12,556 nucleotides of DNA from DASUHT01 sp038230835 (GTDB lineage Bacteria > Actinomycetota > Thermoleophilia > Gaiellales > JAICJC01): positions 1-12,556 of the forward strand of contig JBBRMM010000038.1 in NCBI GenBank assembly GCA_038230835.1, read 5' to 3'. This document shows, piece by piece, positions 6,102 through 12,018 of this stretch. Under the pieces are notes generated by a model, which worked only from the letters and a program-made list of their open reading frames with translations, did no database searches and was not told where the DNA came from. The translations under genes were made by a program, and so were the position numbers. How positions within the stretch are numbered: position 1 is the stretch's first letter; the number at the start of each line of letters is the position of its first letter.

Positions 6102-6373
6102 TGCGAGTCTGCACGCGGTGCGATTGCGTGTCGTTCGCGGATCCTAAGGAAGCCGCATTCTGCGCTCTGTGCGGCCACCCAGCCACGAGTCACGACCAAC
6201 GGACTCCGGATGACCTATCGAGCGCCTGTCAGGCGTGCGAGTGCCCTCGGTTCGCAGACGATGCCGACGCCAGGTTCTGTGCCCGATGCGGGCACGATCG
6301 GGGTAACCACTCGGCGAGCGCATGCTGTGTCGATGCCCGCGCGTTGCCGCACCAACCGCCGCGGAGTCGATGA
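6101..6373 (+). CDS. Tandem CxC/CGH zinc-module protein (90 aa)
   Basis: Two copies of one zinc-binding module lie 39 residues apart. Module 1 is C4, C7, C9, then F12, then F-C21-x2-C24-G-H26 and H31. Module 2 is C43, C46, C48, F51, then F-C60-x2-C63-G-H65 and H70. The pattern is CxxCxCxxFx7-8FCxxCGHx4H, so each module can offer more than four Cys/His ligands. The linker between them is acidic (QRTPDDLSSA), and the C-terminus is basic and Pro-rich with two more Cys (ACC). I know CxC...CGH...H zinc modules as small uncharacterised domains in actinobacteria but cannot name a function. The start overlaps the preceding stop (TGATG) and the stop overlaps the next start (ATGA). Confidence 0.65.
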   Translation: MRVCTRCDCVSFADPKEAAFCALCGHPATSHDQRTPDDLSSACQACECPRFADDADARFCARCGHDRGNHSASACCVDARALPHQPPRSR

Positions 6374-6534
6374 CCGTTGAGCCCCTGGGCGCCGACTTGG
6401 AGTCGATGACCGTCGAGCCTGTCGAGGCACCAGACGACGGAAACGTCGAGCCGACACGTGCGATTCGCACACCACCTCAGATCCTGGCGGCGGAACCCTC
6501 GACCGCTGATTGGCTCGACTGGTCGTGGTGGTGA
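6370..6534 (+). CDS. 54-aa acidic, Pro-rich ORF
   Basis: The ATG at 6370 shares ATGA with the stop of the zinc-module gene, the classic coupling overlap. The product is acidic and low in complexity: MTVEPLGADLE is followed by a second SMTVEP copy (DNA repeat GAGTCGATGACCGT near 6364 and 6402). Then come EAPDDGNVEPTR and a Trp-rich end, ADWLDWSWW. This looks like a linker between a zinc-finger head and a membrane segment. It ends with GTGA, which overlaps a possible GTG start of the membrane ORF that follows. It may be an independent coupled ORF or the middle of a split gene. Confidence 0.4.
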   Translation: MTVEPLGADLESMTVEPVEAPDDGNVEPTRAIRTPPQILAAEPSTADWLDWSWW

Positions 6535-6869
6535 TCGGCGCAGCGATCGTCGCGGTGGCGGTTGGGTTCGGCGTGGCGCAGTTGGTTGGCCTGGGACAGC
6601 CTAGACTGCGCGTCAGGAGAACCCGTGCGAAGCTGGCTTCAGCTCATCGTGGTCGCGGCGATCATCATCGCGCTCCTGTGGTGGGCTCTGTTCCACTCGC
6701 CTCCTGGAGTGCTTTGACGCGTTTTGCGCTCTCTCACATCCGCCCCGGGGAACACCCCGGCCTACTCCTGCCGTGCTCGCATGGGTACTGGCGGAGTCCC
6801 TCCCCGTCGTCGCCAGCCGAATCCGTCCCAGGGCTGCGCATGGATCACCGAAGGCCTCAGAAGCGGTGA
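6531..6869 (+). CDS. ORF with one membrane helix; true end uncertain
   Basis: GTG at 6531 overlaps the stop of the preceding ORF (GTGA). The first 25 residues (IGAAIVAVAVGFGVAQLVGLG) form a clear transmembrane helix, followed by a basic stop-transfer region (RLRVRRTRAK). Beyond about 6620 the frame overlaps the next small gene, loses protein-like composition, and ends inside a terminator hairpin. Only the first 30 or so codons are therefore likely genuine. Zinc modules, acidic linker, Trp patch, membrane helix is a familiar single-protein order, so this may be the 3' part of one gene broken by frameshifts. In-frame TTG (6510) and GTG (6525, 6528) are alternative starts. Confidence 0.35.
   Translation: MIGAAIVAVAVGFGVAQLVGLGQPRLRVRRTRAKLASAHRGRGDHHRAPVVGSVPLASWSALTRFALSHIRPGEHPGLLLPCSHGYWRSPSPSSPAESVPGLRMDHRRPQKR
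6625..6717 (+). CDS. 30-aa membrane microprotein
   Basis: GTG at 6625 is preceded by AGGAGA (6615-6620), a good Shine-Dalgarno with 5 nt spacing, and the frame stops at TGA 6715-6717. The product is MRSW followed by LQLIVVAAIIIALLWWALFH and SPPGVL: one transmembrane helix with a basic N-terminus and an aromatic belt. No family is recognised, and many real membrane microproteins look like this. It is the last member of the small-ORF chain and the only one with its own strong ribosome binding site. Confidence 0.5.
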   Translation: MRSWLQLIVVAAIIIALLWWALFHSPPGVL

Positions 6870-6872
6870 TTC
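6842..6872. terminator. Hairpin between convergent units
   Basis: GGATCACCG (6842-6850) pairs with CGGTGATTC (6864-6872), with 7 perfect central pairs, one G-T and one G-C, around a 13-nt loop. It lies between the small-ORF chain on the plus strand and the end of the SDR gene on the minus strand, as expected of a bidirectional terminator. Confidence 0.5.
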
Positions 6873-6884
6873 GTTGAGGTCGAC

Positions 6885-7622
6885 TTAGCGGCGGAGTCTG
6901 ATGGCGTTCAGGTCCTGGTCGCGCACTTGGTCGAGGTGGGAGAGGAGGTCGTCGAGGTCGTCGTGCTCGGCGTGGAGGTAGCGGCCGGCGAGTGCGTCGT
7001 AGCGCCCGGTCGCGAGCGCGGCGACGAGGCGCGGAGCTAGCTCTGGCGGCGTCCAAGGCGCGGCCTCTGGGATCCACGACGAGGTCATCTCGGTGCGGAC
7101 GAGCCCAGGGCTGAAGAAGAAGACTGGGATGCGGCCCGCGAGCTCGGCGGCGAGCGTCTCGCCGTAGCGGCAGACAGCGGCCTTGCTCGCCGGGTAGGCG
7201 GTATGGGTGGAGTTCCCCGGAGGCAGGTAGGCGGCGCCGCTGCCGGTGATCACGATCCGGCCCGACCCGCGCTCCAGCATGCTGGGGATGACGGCGCGGC
7301 AGCAGAGGTGGACGCCGAGTACGTTGACCTCGAATGTCTTCCACCAGTCGACCGGGTCGATCTCCCAGGTGGCGCCGTCCTGGCTTCCCAGACCCGCGTT
7401 GGCGACCAGGAGGTCGACCGGCCCCGTTTCGGCGATTGCGTGTTCGACCGCCTCTCGGTTGGTGACGTCAAGCGCGACGGCGCGGCCACCGATCCCGTCC
7501 GCAACCGCCTCGACCTGCCCCCGGGTGCGTGCTGCGACGACGACGTCCCAGCCCTCCTCGGCGAGCTTGCGGGCGACGTTTGCCCCGATCCCACGGCCTC
7601 CCCCGGTGACGAGCGCGATCAT
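6885..7622 (-). CDS. SDR-family NAD(P)-dependent oxidoreductase
   Basis: A 245-residue classical short-chain dehydrogenase/reductase of normal length. It has the cofactor motif TGGGRGIG (6-13), an Arg at 32 after VVVAAR, D52 in LDV, NAG (75-77), and the catalytic tetrad N100, S128 (ITGSGAAY), Y143 and K147 (YPASK). PG at 172-173 precedes the substrate loop. The absence of Asp at the end of the second strand and the Arg at 32 suggest NADP(H) preference, by inference. The C-terminal tail (residues 208-245) is acidic. The substrate cannot be told from sequence. It is cytosolic. Start is ATG 7622, with AGGG 9 nt upstream. The gene is divergent from the ABM gene at 7950 and may share control with it. 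Confidence 0.93.
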   Translation of the reverse strand: MIALVTGGGRGIGANVARKLAEEGWDVVVAARTRGQVEAVADGIGGRAVALDVTNREAVEHAIAETGPVDLLVANAGLGSQDGATWEIDPVDWWKTFEVNVLGVHLCCRAVIPSMLERGSGRIVITGSGAAYLPPGNSTHTAYPASKAAVCRYGETLAAELAGRIPVFFFSPGLVRTEMTSSWIPEAAPWTPPELAPRLVAALATGRYDALAGRYLHAEHDDLDDLLSHLDQVRDQDLNAIRLRR

Positions 7623-7949
7623 GCCTCAAACCCTAGCGCAGAGATGATCTCCGTCCCTTGAGAACACTGCTCCTCAACGCGTGGAACTGCAAGTCTGTGG
7701 GGTGCATGAGCCAAGTTCGGGCTCTCCCCGCGTCCCACATCTGACCCACAGGCGAGTGCGCCCTGCCGCAGCCACCATCCCCCCTCCGGGTGGGACGGCG
7801 GGGCGCTCTCCTCCTCGTGCCGAGCACGACCGAGCAGGCGCGAACGCGCAGTTGCTTGAACGGCAGCGTTCCAGGCGGTGGAGCCTCCCGTTGCAAACAC
7901 CCGGCTGTGGGAATACGCTCCGCCGACAGGCCAACGGCAGGGGGAAGCC
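7623..7949. other. Divergent intergenic region, SDR and ABM genes
   Basis: This 327-bp spacer contains the inverted repeats GAGAT-g-ATCTC (7641-7651, 19 nt from the SDR start), TCGTGC-cga-GCACGA (7815-7829) and the ABM promoter (7891-7919). The SDR side has TAGGGT 7 nt before its ATG, a possible leaderless -10 box without a clear -35. The open frames across it show no ribosome binding site or domain. The palindromes are candidate operator sites. Confidence 0.45.
7891..7919 (+). promoter_or_regulatory. Promoter of the ABM gene
   Basis: TTGCAA (7891-7896), a 17-nt spacer and TACGCT (7914-7919) fit a housekeeping sigma promoter of the TTGNNN/TANNNT kind. Transcription would start near 7926, leaving a leader of about 24 nt that contains the ribosome binding site AGGGGGAAG. 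Confidence 0.55.
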
Positions 7950-8261
7950 ATGCATGCCCGGATCAGTAACTACGAGAGCGATCCGCTCCACCTCGACGCG
8001 GCCAACGACTATGCCAGAAACACGGCGCTGCCCCAAATCCGCGGGTTTCCGGGATTCCGCGGCGTCGTCGCCCTCTTTGACGGCGAAAGCGGGCACACGA
8101 TGACCATCACGTTCTGGGATGACCAAGACGCGCTCATAGCCAGCGAAGCGGAGGGCGCGCGACTGCGCCGCGAACTGGCACAAGCCAGCGAAGGGACGAT
8201 CGGCGCGATCGGACGCTTCGAAGTCACGATCCTCGAAGTGGCAGGCGCAGAACACGCCTAA
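7950..8261 (+). CDS. ABM-fold protein (antibiotic biosynthesis monooxygenase-like)
   Basis: A 103-residue, one-domain protein. The pattern MHARISNYESDPLHLD, then a helix ending in ALPQIRGFPGFRGVVALFD, then HTMTITFWDDQDALIASEAE is characteristic of the ABM dimeric alpha/beta-barrel family: strand, helix, PGF(R)G turn, strand pair with T-x-W, helix. W56 and F34 are the conserved aromatic positions. The family includes small cofactor-free monooxygenases, heme-degrading enzymes and many proteins of unknown role; the His/Asn heme set is not evident, so the reaction is open. The ATG at 7950 follows AGGGGGAAG (7939-7947). The upstream in-frame ATG (7878) lies before the promoter and is rejected. A hairpin follows the stop. 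It is divergent from an SDR, a pairing that would suit oxidative tailoring chemistry. Confidence 0.85.
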   Translation: MHARISNYESDPLHLDAANDYARNTALPQIRGFPGFRGVVALFDGESGHTMTITFWDDQDALIASEAEGARLRRELAQASEGTIGAIGRFEVTILEVAGAEHA

Positions 8262-8267
8262 CCGCGC

Positions 8268-8290
8268 CGGCACGCCCCGGGGGTGCGCCG
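8268..8290 (+). terminator. GC hairpin terminator of the ABM gene
   Basis: Seven nt after the stop, CGGCACGCCC pairs with GGGTGCGCCG over ten positions with one A-C mismatch and one G-T wobble, around a 3-nt loop. No U-tract is present. Confidence 0.55.
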
Positions 8291-8327
8291 AGTCGGATCA
8301 TCGCGACTTGCGCATCTGGTAAAAAAC

Positions 8328-8389
8328 GCCTCGGACGGCCCTAGCCCGGCCGCCCGAGGGCCGTCGGAGCGCCCGGCTCGAGGGCGGGA
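8328..8389 (+). repeat. Dispersed intergenic repeat, copy 2
   Basis: This partner of 3564-3625 has 54 of 62 identical positions by eye. It lies 67 nt after the ABM stop and is preceded by AAAAAA. Here the central hairpin is weakened by the T-to-C change at 8353, but a longer fold, CTCGGACGGCCC with GGGCCGTCGGAG and one mismatch, is available. CGGCTCGA also pairs with TCGAGCCG just downstream. Confidence 0.7.
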
Positions 8390-8465
8390 GGGGGCTCGCT
8401 GTCGAGCCGGCGTGCTCCAAGCTAGAGCCTACGCTCTCCTGCACCGCCAACCGGGTCTTTACAAA

Positions 8466-8666
8466 ATGTTTGCAGTTATCGTCGCAGACTCGGATACTTG
8501 GAGAGTCGCGAGCGGGCGGCTCGCGGGCTCCAGCCCAGGAAGGGGGGCGAGCTCCCGCGCGCGGCGCCGAGTACGACCGAGCGGGACGTACTGCGCGGGC
8601 TGCGGCACACCCCTCGCCCCCGGCGCGGCCTTCTGCCCCTCATGCGGCCGCCAGGTGGCTCAGTAG
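8466..8666 (+). CDS. Small C-terminal zinc-ribbon ORF (possible remnant)
   Basis: The C-terminal 25 residues, YCAGCGTPLAPGAAFCPSCG plus RQVAQ, form a textbook double-zinc-ribbon half of the CxxCG...FCxxCG type. It is common in actinobacterial proteins where a zinc ribbon is joined to a membrane or regulatory part. The N-terminal part has low complexity (Arg, Ser, Gly). The start is unclear: ATG 8466 has no ribosome binding site, and the frame is open back to 8283 through the dispersed repeat, which is unlikely to be coding. TTGCAG-17-GATACT (8470-8498) could be a weak promoter, but it would place the message start downstream of this ATG. It may be the surviving 3' end of a larger gene. Confidence 0.45.
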   Translation: MFAVIVADSDTWRVASGRLAGSSPGRGASSRARRRVRPSGTYCAGCGTPLAPGAAFCPSCGRQVAQ

Positions 8667-8698
8667 GCTCTTCAGCCGAGGGCCGGTACCATCACCTC

Positions 8699-8830
8699 GT
8701 GAACCGGCGGCTCACAGGGGTGGCTGGAGTGGTCGTGCTGGTTGGGCTGCCGGTGGCTGTCATGGAGCTCGCCAGTGGCACGGCACCGTTGTCGCGGCCA
8801 GGGGCGGTGTGCGGCTCTCAAAGTTCGTAG
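8699..8830 (+). CDS. 43-aa ORF with hydrophobic N-terminus
   Basis: GTG 8699 gives MNRRLTGVAGVVVLVGLPVA and then VMELASGTAPLSRPGAVCGSQSS. A basic start, a hydrophobic core at about residues 7-21 and a small-residue region make it a signal peptide or single membrane helix. It lies 32 nt after the zinc-ribbon stop. There is no good ribosome binding site, so coupling or a decayed gene must be assumed. It overlaps, on the other strand, a 24-codon frame with a perfect ribosome binding site (8760-8834), and the two are unlikely both to be expressed. Confidence 0.35.
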   Translation: MNRRLTGVAGVVVLVGLPVAVMELASGTAPLSRPGAVCGSQSS

Positions 8831-8834
8831 TCAT
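8760..8834 (-). CDS. Possible 24-aa ORF with strong ribosome binding site
   Basis: On the minus strand AAGGAGG (8845-8839) lies 4 nt before an ATG at 8834. The frame gives MTTNFESRTPPLAATTVPCH and WRAP, then stops. The site is ideal, but the peptide has no recognisable features. It may be a leader peptide, or the start of a gene lost by frameshift. It is antisense to the ORF at 8699. Confidence 0.25.
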   Translation of the reverse strand: MTTNFESRTPPLAATTVPCHWRAP

Positions 8835-9290
8835 CACTCCTCCTTGGCTGGCCGTACGGTAAGCCCCCATCCTTAAGCCGTCGCCGGCACCGCTGCTGGC
8901 CGTCGACGGCTCGAACTCCCGTAGGGGCACGAGGCGACTCATAACGCCCGAACGTTACCCAACCCCGACCCACCCCTCATCCCCGTCGCACTCCGCCTCC
9001 ACCGCGTCAGATGCCTGGAACGACAGCCGGATGGAGTTCATCGTGCCGACGCGCTGCCCAGCCGCCTCGGGGGCGGCCGGTACGAGCTTAGCGACGGTCT
9101 CCGTGCCTCTTCCTCAGCGTGGAAGAGTGGTCAAGTCCCCGGCCAGCGCCACGCCGCAGAGCCGGTGTGGGAAAGAAGCGAATGGAGCGTGGTAGCTCCG
9201 GTTTGAGTCTGCGGACGGCGACCTATGCGAAGGCAGCGAACTGAAGGCGCATGGACACATTTTCTCGGCGCGGGAGATGGAAGCCTTAAT
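8831..9290. other. Gene-poor region before the PilZ gene
   Basis: Between 8846 and 9290 I see no confident gene. On the minus strand at 8955-9041 a frame reads MNSIRLSFQASDAVEAECDG and DEGWVGVG before a TAA. It is protein-like and extends in frame upstream without a start, so it may be a gene fragment. The rest shows no promoter, repeat or RNA that I can support. Confidence 0.4.
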
Positions 9291-10052
9291 CTAGGCGGCG
9301 CGTGTGCCTTTGCTTATGCGGTCTTTGAGGCCAGCTTGTCCGGGGGTAGGAAGGCCCGAGTGTGCCCGTCGATCCACAGGCGGTCGGCCTTGGGCGGGCG
9401 TCGCGAGTCGAGCGAGGGCTTGCTGGTCGTCCGCGGCGAGGTTTCGGATCTCGCAGCCGATCCGGAAGCGGTCATACGGGGCGCGATCGCAGCGAACCAC
9501 GCGCGAGTCGATCGCCATTTCGCGATTGGCGAGGAGCACGGTCACGGTGAGAAGGTCACCGGGACTGAGCGGTTGTCGAGTGGAGAACGCGAGGCCTGTG
9601 GCGGACACGTCGATCACTCGCACGTCCAGTTCAGCGCCGATCGGCAGCGATGTCGAAGACGTGACGCGTGCTGTCGCCCTTTCGGCAACCGTGACTCGAG
9701 GCGCCAACCGTCGGCCCTTGCGTCGGCGTACCGCCGCCACCGTCGCGTGCACCAACGCCACCTCTCCGGTGTGGAAAAAGCTTTCGACGATCTTGAGCTC
9801 GACTTCATAGCCGCCGCCCTGCTCCTCGCTGATCCGCGCGAATAGCCGCATCTGATCACGAACCGCACGGCGCGGCGCATGCAAGCACACCACATCGTCC
9901 TCGAACCCGAGCAGCGACACCACAAACGAGCCTCCGTAATCGAAGACCATCTCGATCAAACACGGCGCAGACGGCAACGCACACCGCGCGAGATCAACCA
10001 GATGTTGAGAAGGGGCCTCCAAGATCCCGCTTATGATCGGCGCGCCGATCAT
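9291..10052 (-). CDS. PilZ-domain protein with YcgR-like N-terminal region
   Basis: A 253-residue protein from ATG 10052. Residues about 20-112 form a beta-rich, YcgR-N-like domain (CLIEMVFDYGGSFVVSLLGF, EVELKIVESFFHTGEVALVH). Residues about 113-215 are a PilZ domain with both c-di-GMP binding elements: RxxxR (115-119, in RRLAPR) and DxSxxG (148-153, DVSATG). The PilZ barrel strands LTVTVLL and RFRIGCEI follow. The tail is basic and Pro-rich. PilZ proteins bind cyclic di-GMP and pass the signal to motility, secretion or polysaccharide machinery. No flagellar or pilus genes are in the window, so the target is unknown. The start is chosen because ATGA overlaps the stop of a 51-aa ORF; the open frame back to 10154 is less protein-like. 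Confidence 0.85.
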   Translation of the reverse strand: MIGAPIISGILEAPSQHLVDLARCALPSAPCLIEMVFDYGGSFVVSLLGFEDDVVCLHAPRRAVRDQMRLFARISEEQGGGYEVELKIVESFFHTGEVALVHATVAAVRRRKGRRLAPRVTVAERATARVTSSTSLPIGAELDVRVIDVSATGLAFSTRQPLSPGDLLTVTVLLANREMAIDSRVVRCDRAPYDRFRIGCEIRNLAADDQQALARLATPAQGRPPVDRRAHSGLPTPGQAGLKDRISKGTRAA

Positions 10053-10204
10053 CCCGCTAAAGCCCAACCGCCGACCCGACGGTCGGCCACCAGCACCCGT
10101 CCGTGGGCACCAAGCACGACGATCGACCATTCCGGCGTCGGATCGCGTGACCACCTCGATGCGAGATCAGCGTCCGGCGCCGGCGACTGACTGCCGCGCG
10201 GCAC
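10049..10204 (-). CDS. Hypothetical 51-aa protein coupled to the PilZ gene
   Basis: GTG 10204 opens directly after an in-frame TAG and runs to TGA at 10051-10049, which overlaps the PilZ ATG (ATGA). The product is MPRGSQSPAPDADLASRWSR, then DPTPEWSIVVLGAHGRVLVA and DRRVGGWALAG. After a disordered start come a WSIVVLGAHGRVLVAD strand-turn-strand unit and a hydrophobic end, like a fragment of a beta-rich sensor domain. No ribosome binding site is obvious at the GTG. It is either a small partner of PilZ or the N-terminal part of a longer PilZ protein separated by a frameshift; in that case PilZ would gain about 50 residues. Confidence 0.45.
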   Translation of the reverse strand: MPRGSQSPAPDADLASRWSRDPTPEWSIVVLGAHGRVLVADRRVGGWALAG

Positions 10205-10352
10205 CTAGATACGTCCGATCAAGATGCCGCGCGACGTCAGGCCCTTCGATGACAGCGAGCGCCAGTCATGCCCACGTCCAGCACTCGCTACCAGTAGGTG
10301 TATCGGCGAGACGTGACCGAGGCACGAGATCGAGCGATTCCGGGGCGCGACC

Positions 10353-10380
10353 CGGCGGGGCGACGCGTATCGCCCCGCCG
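10353..10380. repeat. 11-bp perfect hairpin in a divergent promoter region
   Basis: CGGCGGGGCGA (10353-10363) pairs with TCGCCCCGCCG (10370-10380) around a 6-nt loop. It lies upstream of both flanking units, so it is not a simple 3' terminator of either. An insulating terminator, attenuator or operator is possible. Confidence 0.5.
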
Positions 10381-10524
10381 CCGCGGGCACGACCAGAGGG
10401 TGGCCGATGGATGGGGCGGGTCCTGCCGAAACCGCGTCTTCCGACTGCCGGTGGGTATTGAGATTCAGCGCACCTTCGCGTGCGCCGACAGACCTACCAC
10501 AACCGATGCCCGCGACCTCGCCGC

Positions 10525-10553
10525 TGCGGCTGCGGTTGCGGTTGCGGTTGCGG
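10525..10553 (+). repeat. TGCGGY hexanucleotide tandem repeat
   Basis: The units are TGCGGC, three TGCGGT, then TGCGG: nearly five copies. The array lies about 100 nt upstream of the DUF899 start, outside any supported gene. Short arrays like this can vary in copy number by slippage. Confidence 0.6.
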
Positions 10554-10651
10554 AACGGTACGCACATTCCCGCCACCAGCGCCGCCGATGGGTTTCCGGT
10601 ACGCCGATGGTCTGCATCCTGGATACCCTGAAGCGAACGAAGGAGACAAGC

Positions 10652-11432
10652 ATGACCGCAACACCGCCGATCGTCGACCGCGGGACCTGGCAGGAGCGGA
10701 TCGATGAGCTCCGTGTCCGTGAGAAGGCGCACACTCGTGAGGGCGATGCGATCGCTGCCGCCCGGCGACGACTGCCGATGGTCGCGGTCGACCCGGCCAC
10801 GCCGCTGGTGGGACCGTCCGGCGAGGTCCGCCTGATCGACACGTTCGAGGGGCGTACGCAGCTTTTCGCGTCGTACATGATGTGGTACGACGGGGCCTCG
10901 GCCGCCGGTCAGTGCGAAGGCTGCACGAAGGACAACGCGCAGGTGCGCGAGGTGGCGTTCCTGCACTCGCGCAACGTGACGTTCGCGGTCTTCTGCCAGG
11001 GACCGTTCCCGGAAAGCGAGCGCTACCGAGAGTTCCTGGGCTGGGAGATGCCATTCTACTCGGTTCCCGAGACCTCGCGCAACACGCTCATAGCGGGCGG
11101 CACTTCGGGGTGAACCTGTGCTACCTGCGCAACGGCGACCAGGTCTTCGAGACCTACTGGACCACCGGCCGAGGGAACGAGACGATGGGTAGCTCCTACG
11201 CGACGCTCGACCAGACCGTCTACGGGCGTCAGGGTCCTGGGAGGACTCCCCACAGGGCTGGCCGCGGCTGTACCTCGGTACGCGCAGCGAGCAGATGCGC
11301 ACCGATGAGCACGGCCGCTCCGTCGGTCGGCCAGGCGGCCGACCGATCTCGCACTGGCCGCGCCTGGCAGCCGGCCACTCCGACGACCTCGGCTCCACCG
11401 CCGCCACCAGCGACACCCAAGACTCCCGCTAG
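10652..11432 (+). pseudogene. DUF899 thioredoxin-like protein, broken by two frameshifts
   Basis: Three successive frames together give one DUF899 protein of about 260 residues. Frame 1 (10652 to about 11098) carries LFASYMMWYD, QCEGC with C88 and C91, SRNVTFAVFCQGPFPESERY and LGWEMPFYSVPETS. Near 11096-11101 one base is missing and the match continues in the next frame with RHFGVNLCYLRNGDQVFETY and YATLDQTVYGRQ. At about 11233 another base is missing and the third frame gives SWEDSPQGWPRLYLGTRSEQ and PISHWPRLAAGHSDDLG to the TAG at 11430-11432. DUF899 proteins are predicted thioredoxin-fold proteins of unknown substrate. The start has GAAGGAGA 6-7 nt upstream. Full family signatures on both sides of each break suggest either a very recent pseudogene or two sequencing deletions. 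Confidence 0.85.
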
Positions 11433-11548
11433 CGGCTCGTTCAAAGCCCATGCCTACCGACCGCCGCCCGTGGTTGACGGGTTATAGGGATTGCAGGAAG
11501 TCGGGACACCCTTCTCCGCCCGTCATGTCGATTCCAGCGAGGCTGTCA

Positions 11549-11562
11549 CGGCCGATCGGCCG
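11549..11562. repeat. 14-nt perfect palindrome upstream of the GFA gene
   Basis: CGGCCGATCGGCCG lies 34 nt before the GTG at 11596. It shares the CCGATCGG core with the palindrome at 5997. It is a candidate operator or leader hairpin; GC-rich palindromes of this length also arise by chance. Confidence 0.4.
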
Positions 11563-11595
11563 GCGCTTATCGACGCGGTACCCTAGGGCTTCTTG

Positions 11596-12018
11596 GTGAA
11601 CGAGTTCCCTCTCACGGGTGGCTGCAACTGCGGTGCCGTCAGGTTCGAGGTGAGCGAGCCGCCGGTAGTCGCCAGCTATTGCCACTGCAAGCGCTGCCAG
11701 CGTCGCAGCGGAACTGCAGCGTCGGCCAGCGCCCACCCCGCACCCGGCACCTTTCAGATCGTCGCCGGCGAGGACAGGCTCCGAGTCTGGAAGCCCGATG
11801 GCGGTGGCGAGAAATGGTTCTGCGGCGACTGTGGCTCGTCACTGTTCGGCCGCAACCCCAACCACGCCGATCCTATCGGCATCCGGATGGGAACCTTCGA
11901 TCGTGATCCGGGGATCCGGCCGAGCGTCCGCCAGTTCGTCGCCTATGCCGCGCCCTGGGAGCCGATCCCTGACGACGGATTGCCCCGTTACCAGGAAAGC
12001 CGGCACTCTCCAGGTTGA
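11596..12018 (+). CDS. GFA/CENP-V-type zinc protein
   Basis: A 140-residue protein of usual family length. It carries the seven-Cys signature of the GFA fold: GGCNCGAVRF (C10, C12), YCHCKRCQRRSG (C29, C31, C34) and WFCGDCGSSLF (C76, C79). These bind two zinc ions, and the CHCxxC motif with RxSG is typical. The family was named after a glutathione-dependent formaldehyde-activating enzyme, but most members have no demonstrated activity, and whether this one handles formaldehyde adducts is unknown. It is cytosolic, with no signal. The GTG at 11596 is preferred to TTG 11593 because AGGG (11585-11588) is 7 nt upstream. It may be co-directional with DUF899 but is separated by 163 bp, so probably has its own promoter. 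Confidence 0.92.
   Translation: MNEFPLTGGCNCGAVRFEVSEPPVVASYCHCKRCQRRSGTAASASAHPAPGTFQIVAGEDRLRVWKPDGGGEKWFCGDCGSSLFGRNPNHADPIGIRMGTFDRDPGIRPSVRQFVAYAAPWEPIPDDGLPRYQESRHSPG

Larger units (their letters stand above)
10205..10651. other. Divergent intergenic region with hairpin and hexamer repeat
   Basis: This 447-bp stretch lies between the PilZ unit and the DUF899 gene. It contains an 11-bp hairpin (10353-10380) and a TGCGGY hexamer array (10525-10553). The plus frame is open from 10298 into DUF899, but the ribosome binding site GAAGGAGA (10639-10645) fixes the DUF899 start at 10652. The minus frame of 403 codons spanning the region is antisense to DUF899 and its repeat-like Arg/Ser composition marks it as a shadow. 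Confidence 0.5.

Noticed and set aside
9225..9845. 206-codon plus-strand frame over the PilZ gene
   Set aside because: It is the complement of a gene with intact PilZ motifs and is Arg-rich without domains.
10205..11416. 403-codon minus-strand frame
   Set aside because: It is antisense to a clear DUF899 gene, has Arg/Ser-rich composition, no domain and no ribosome binding site.
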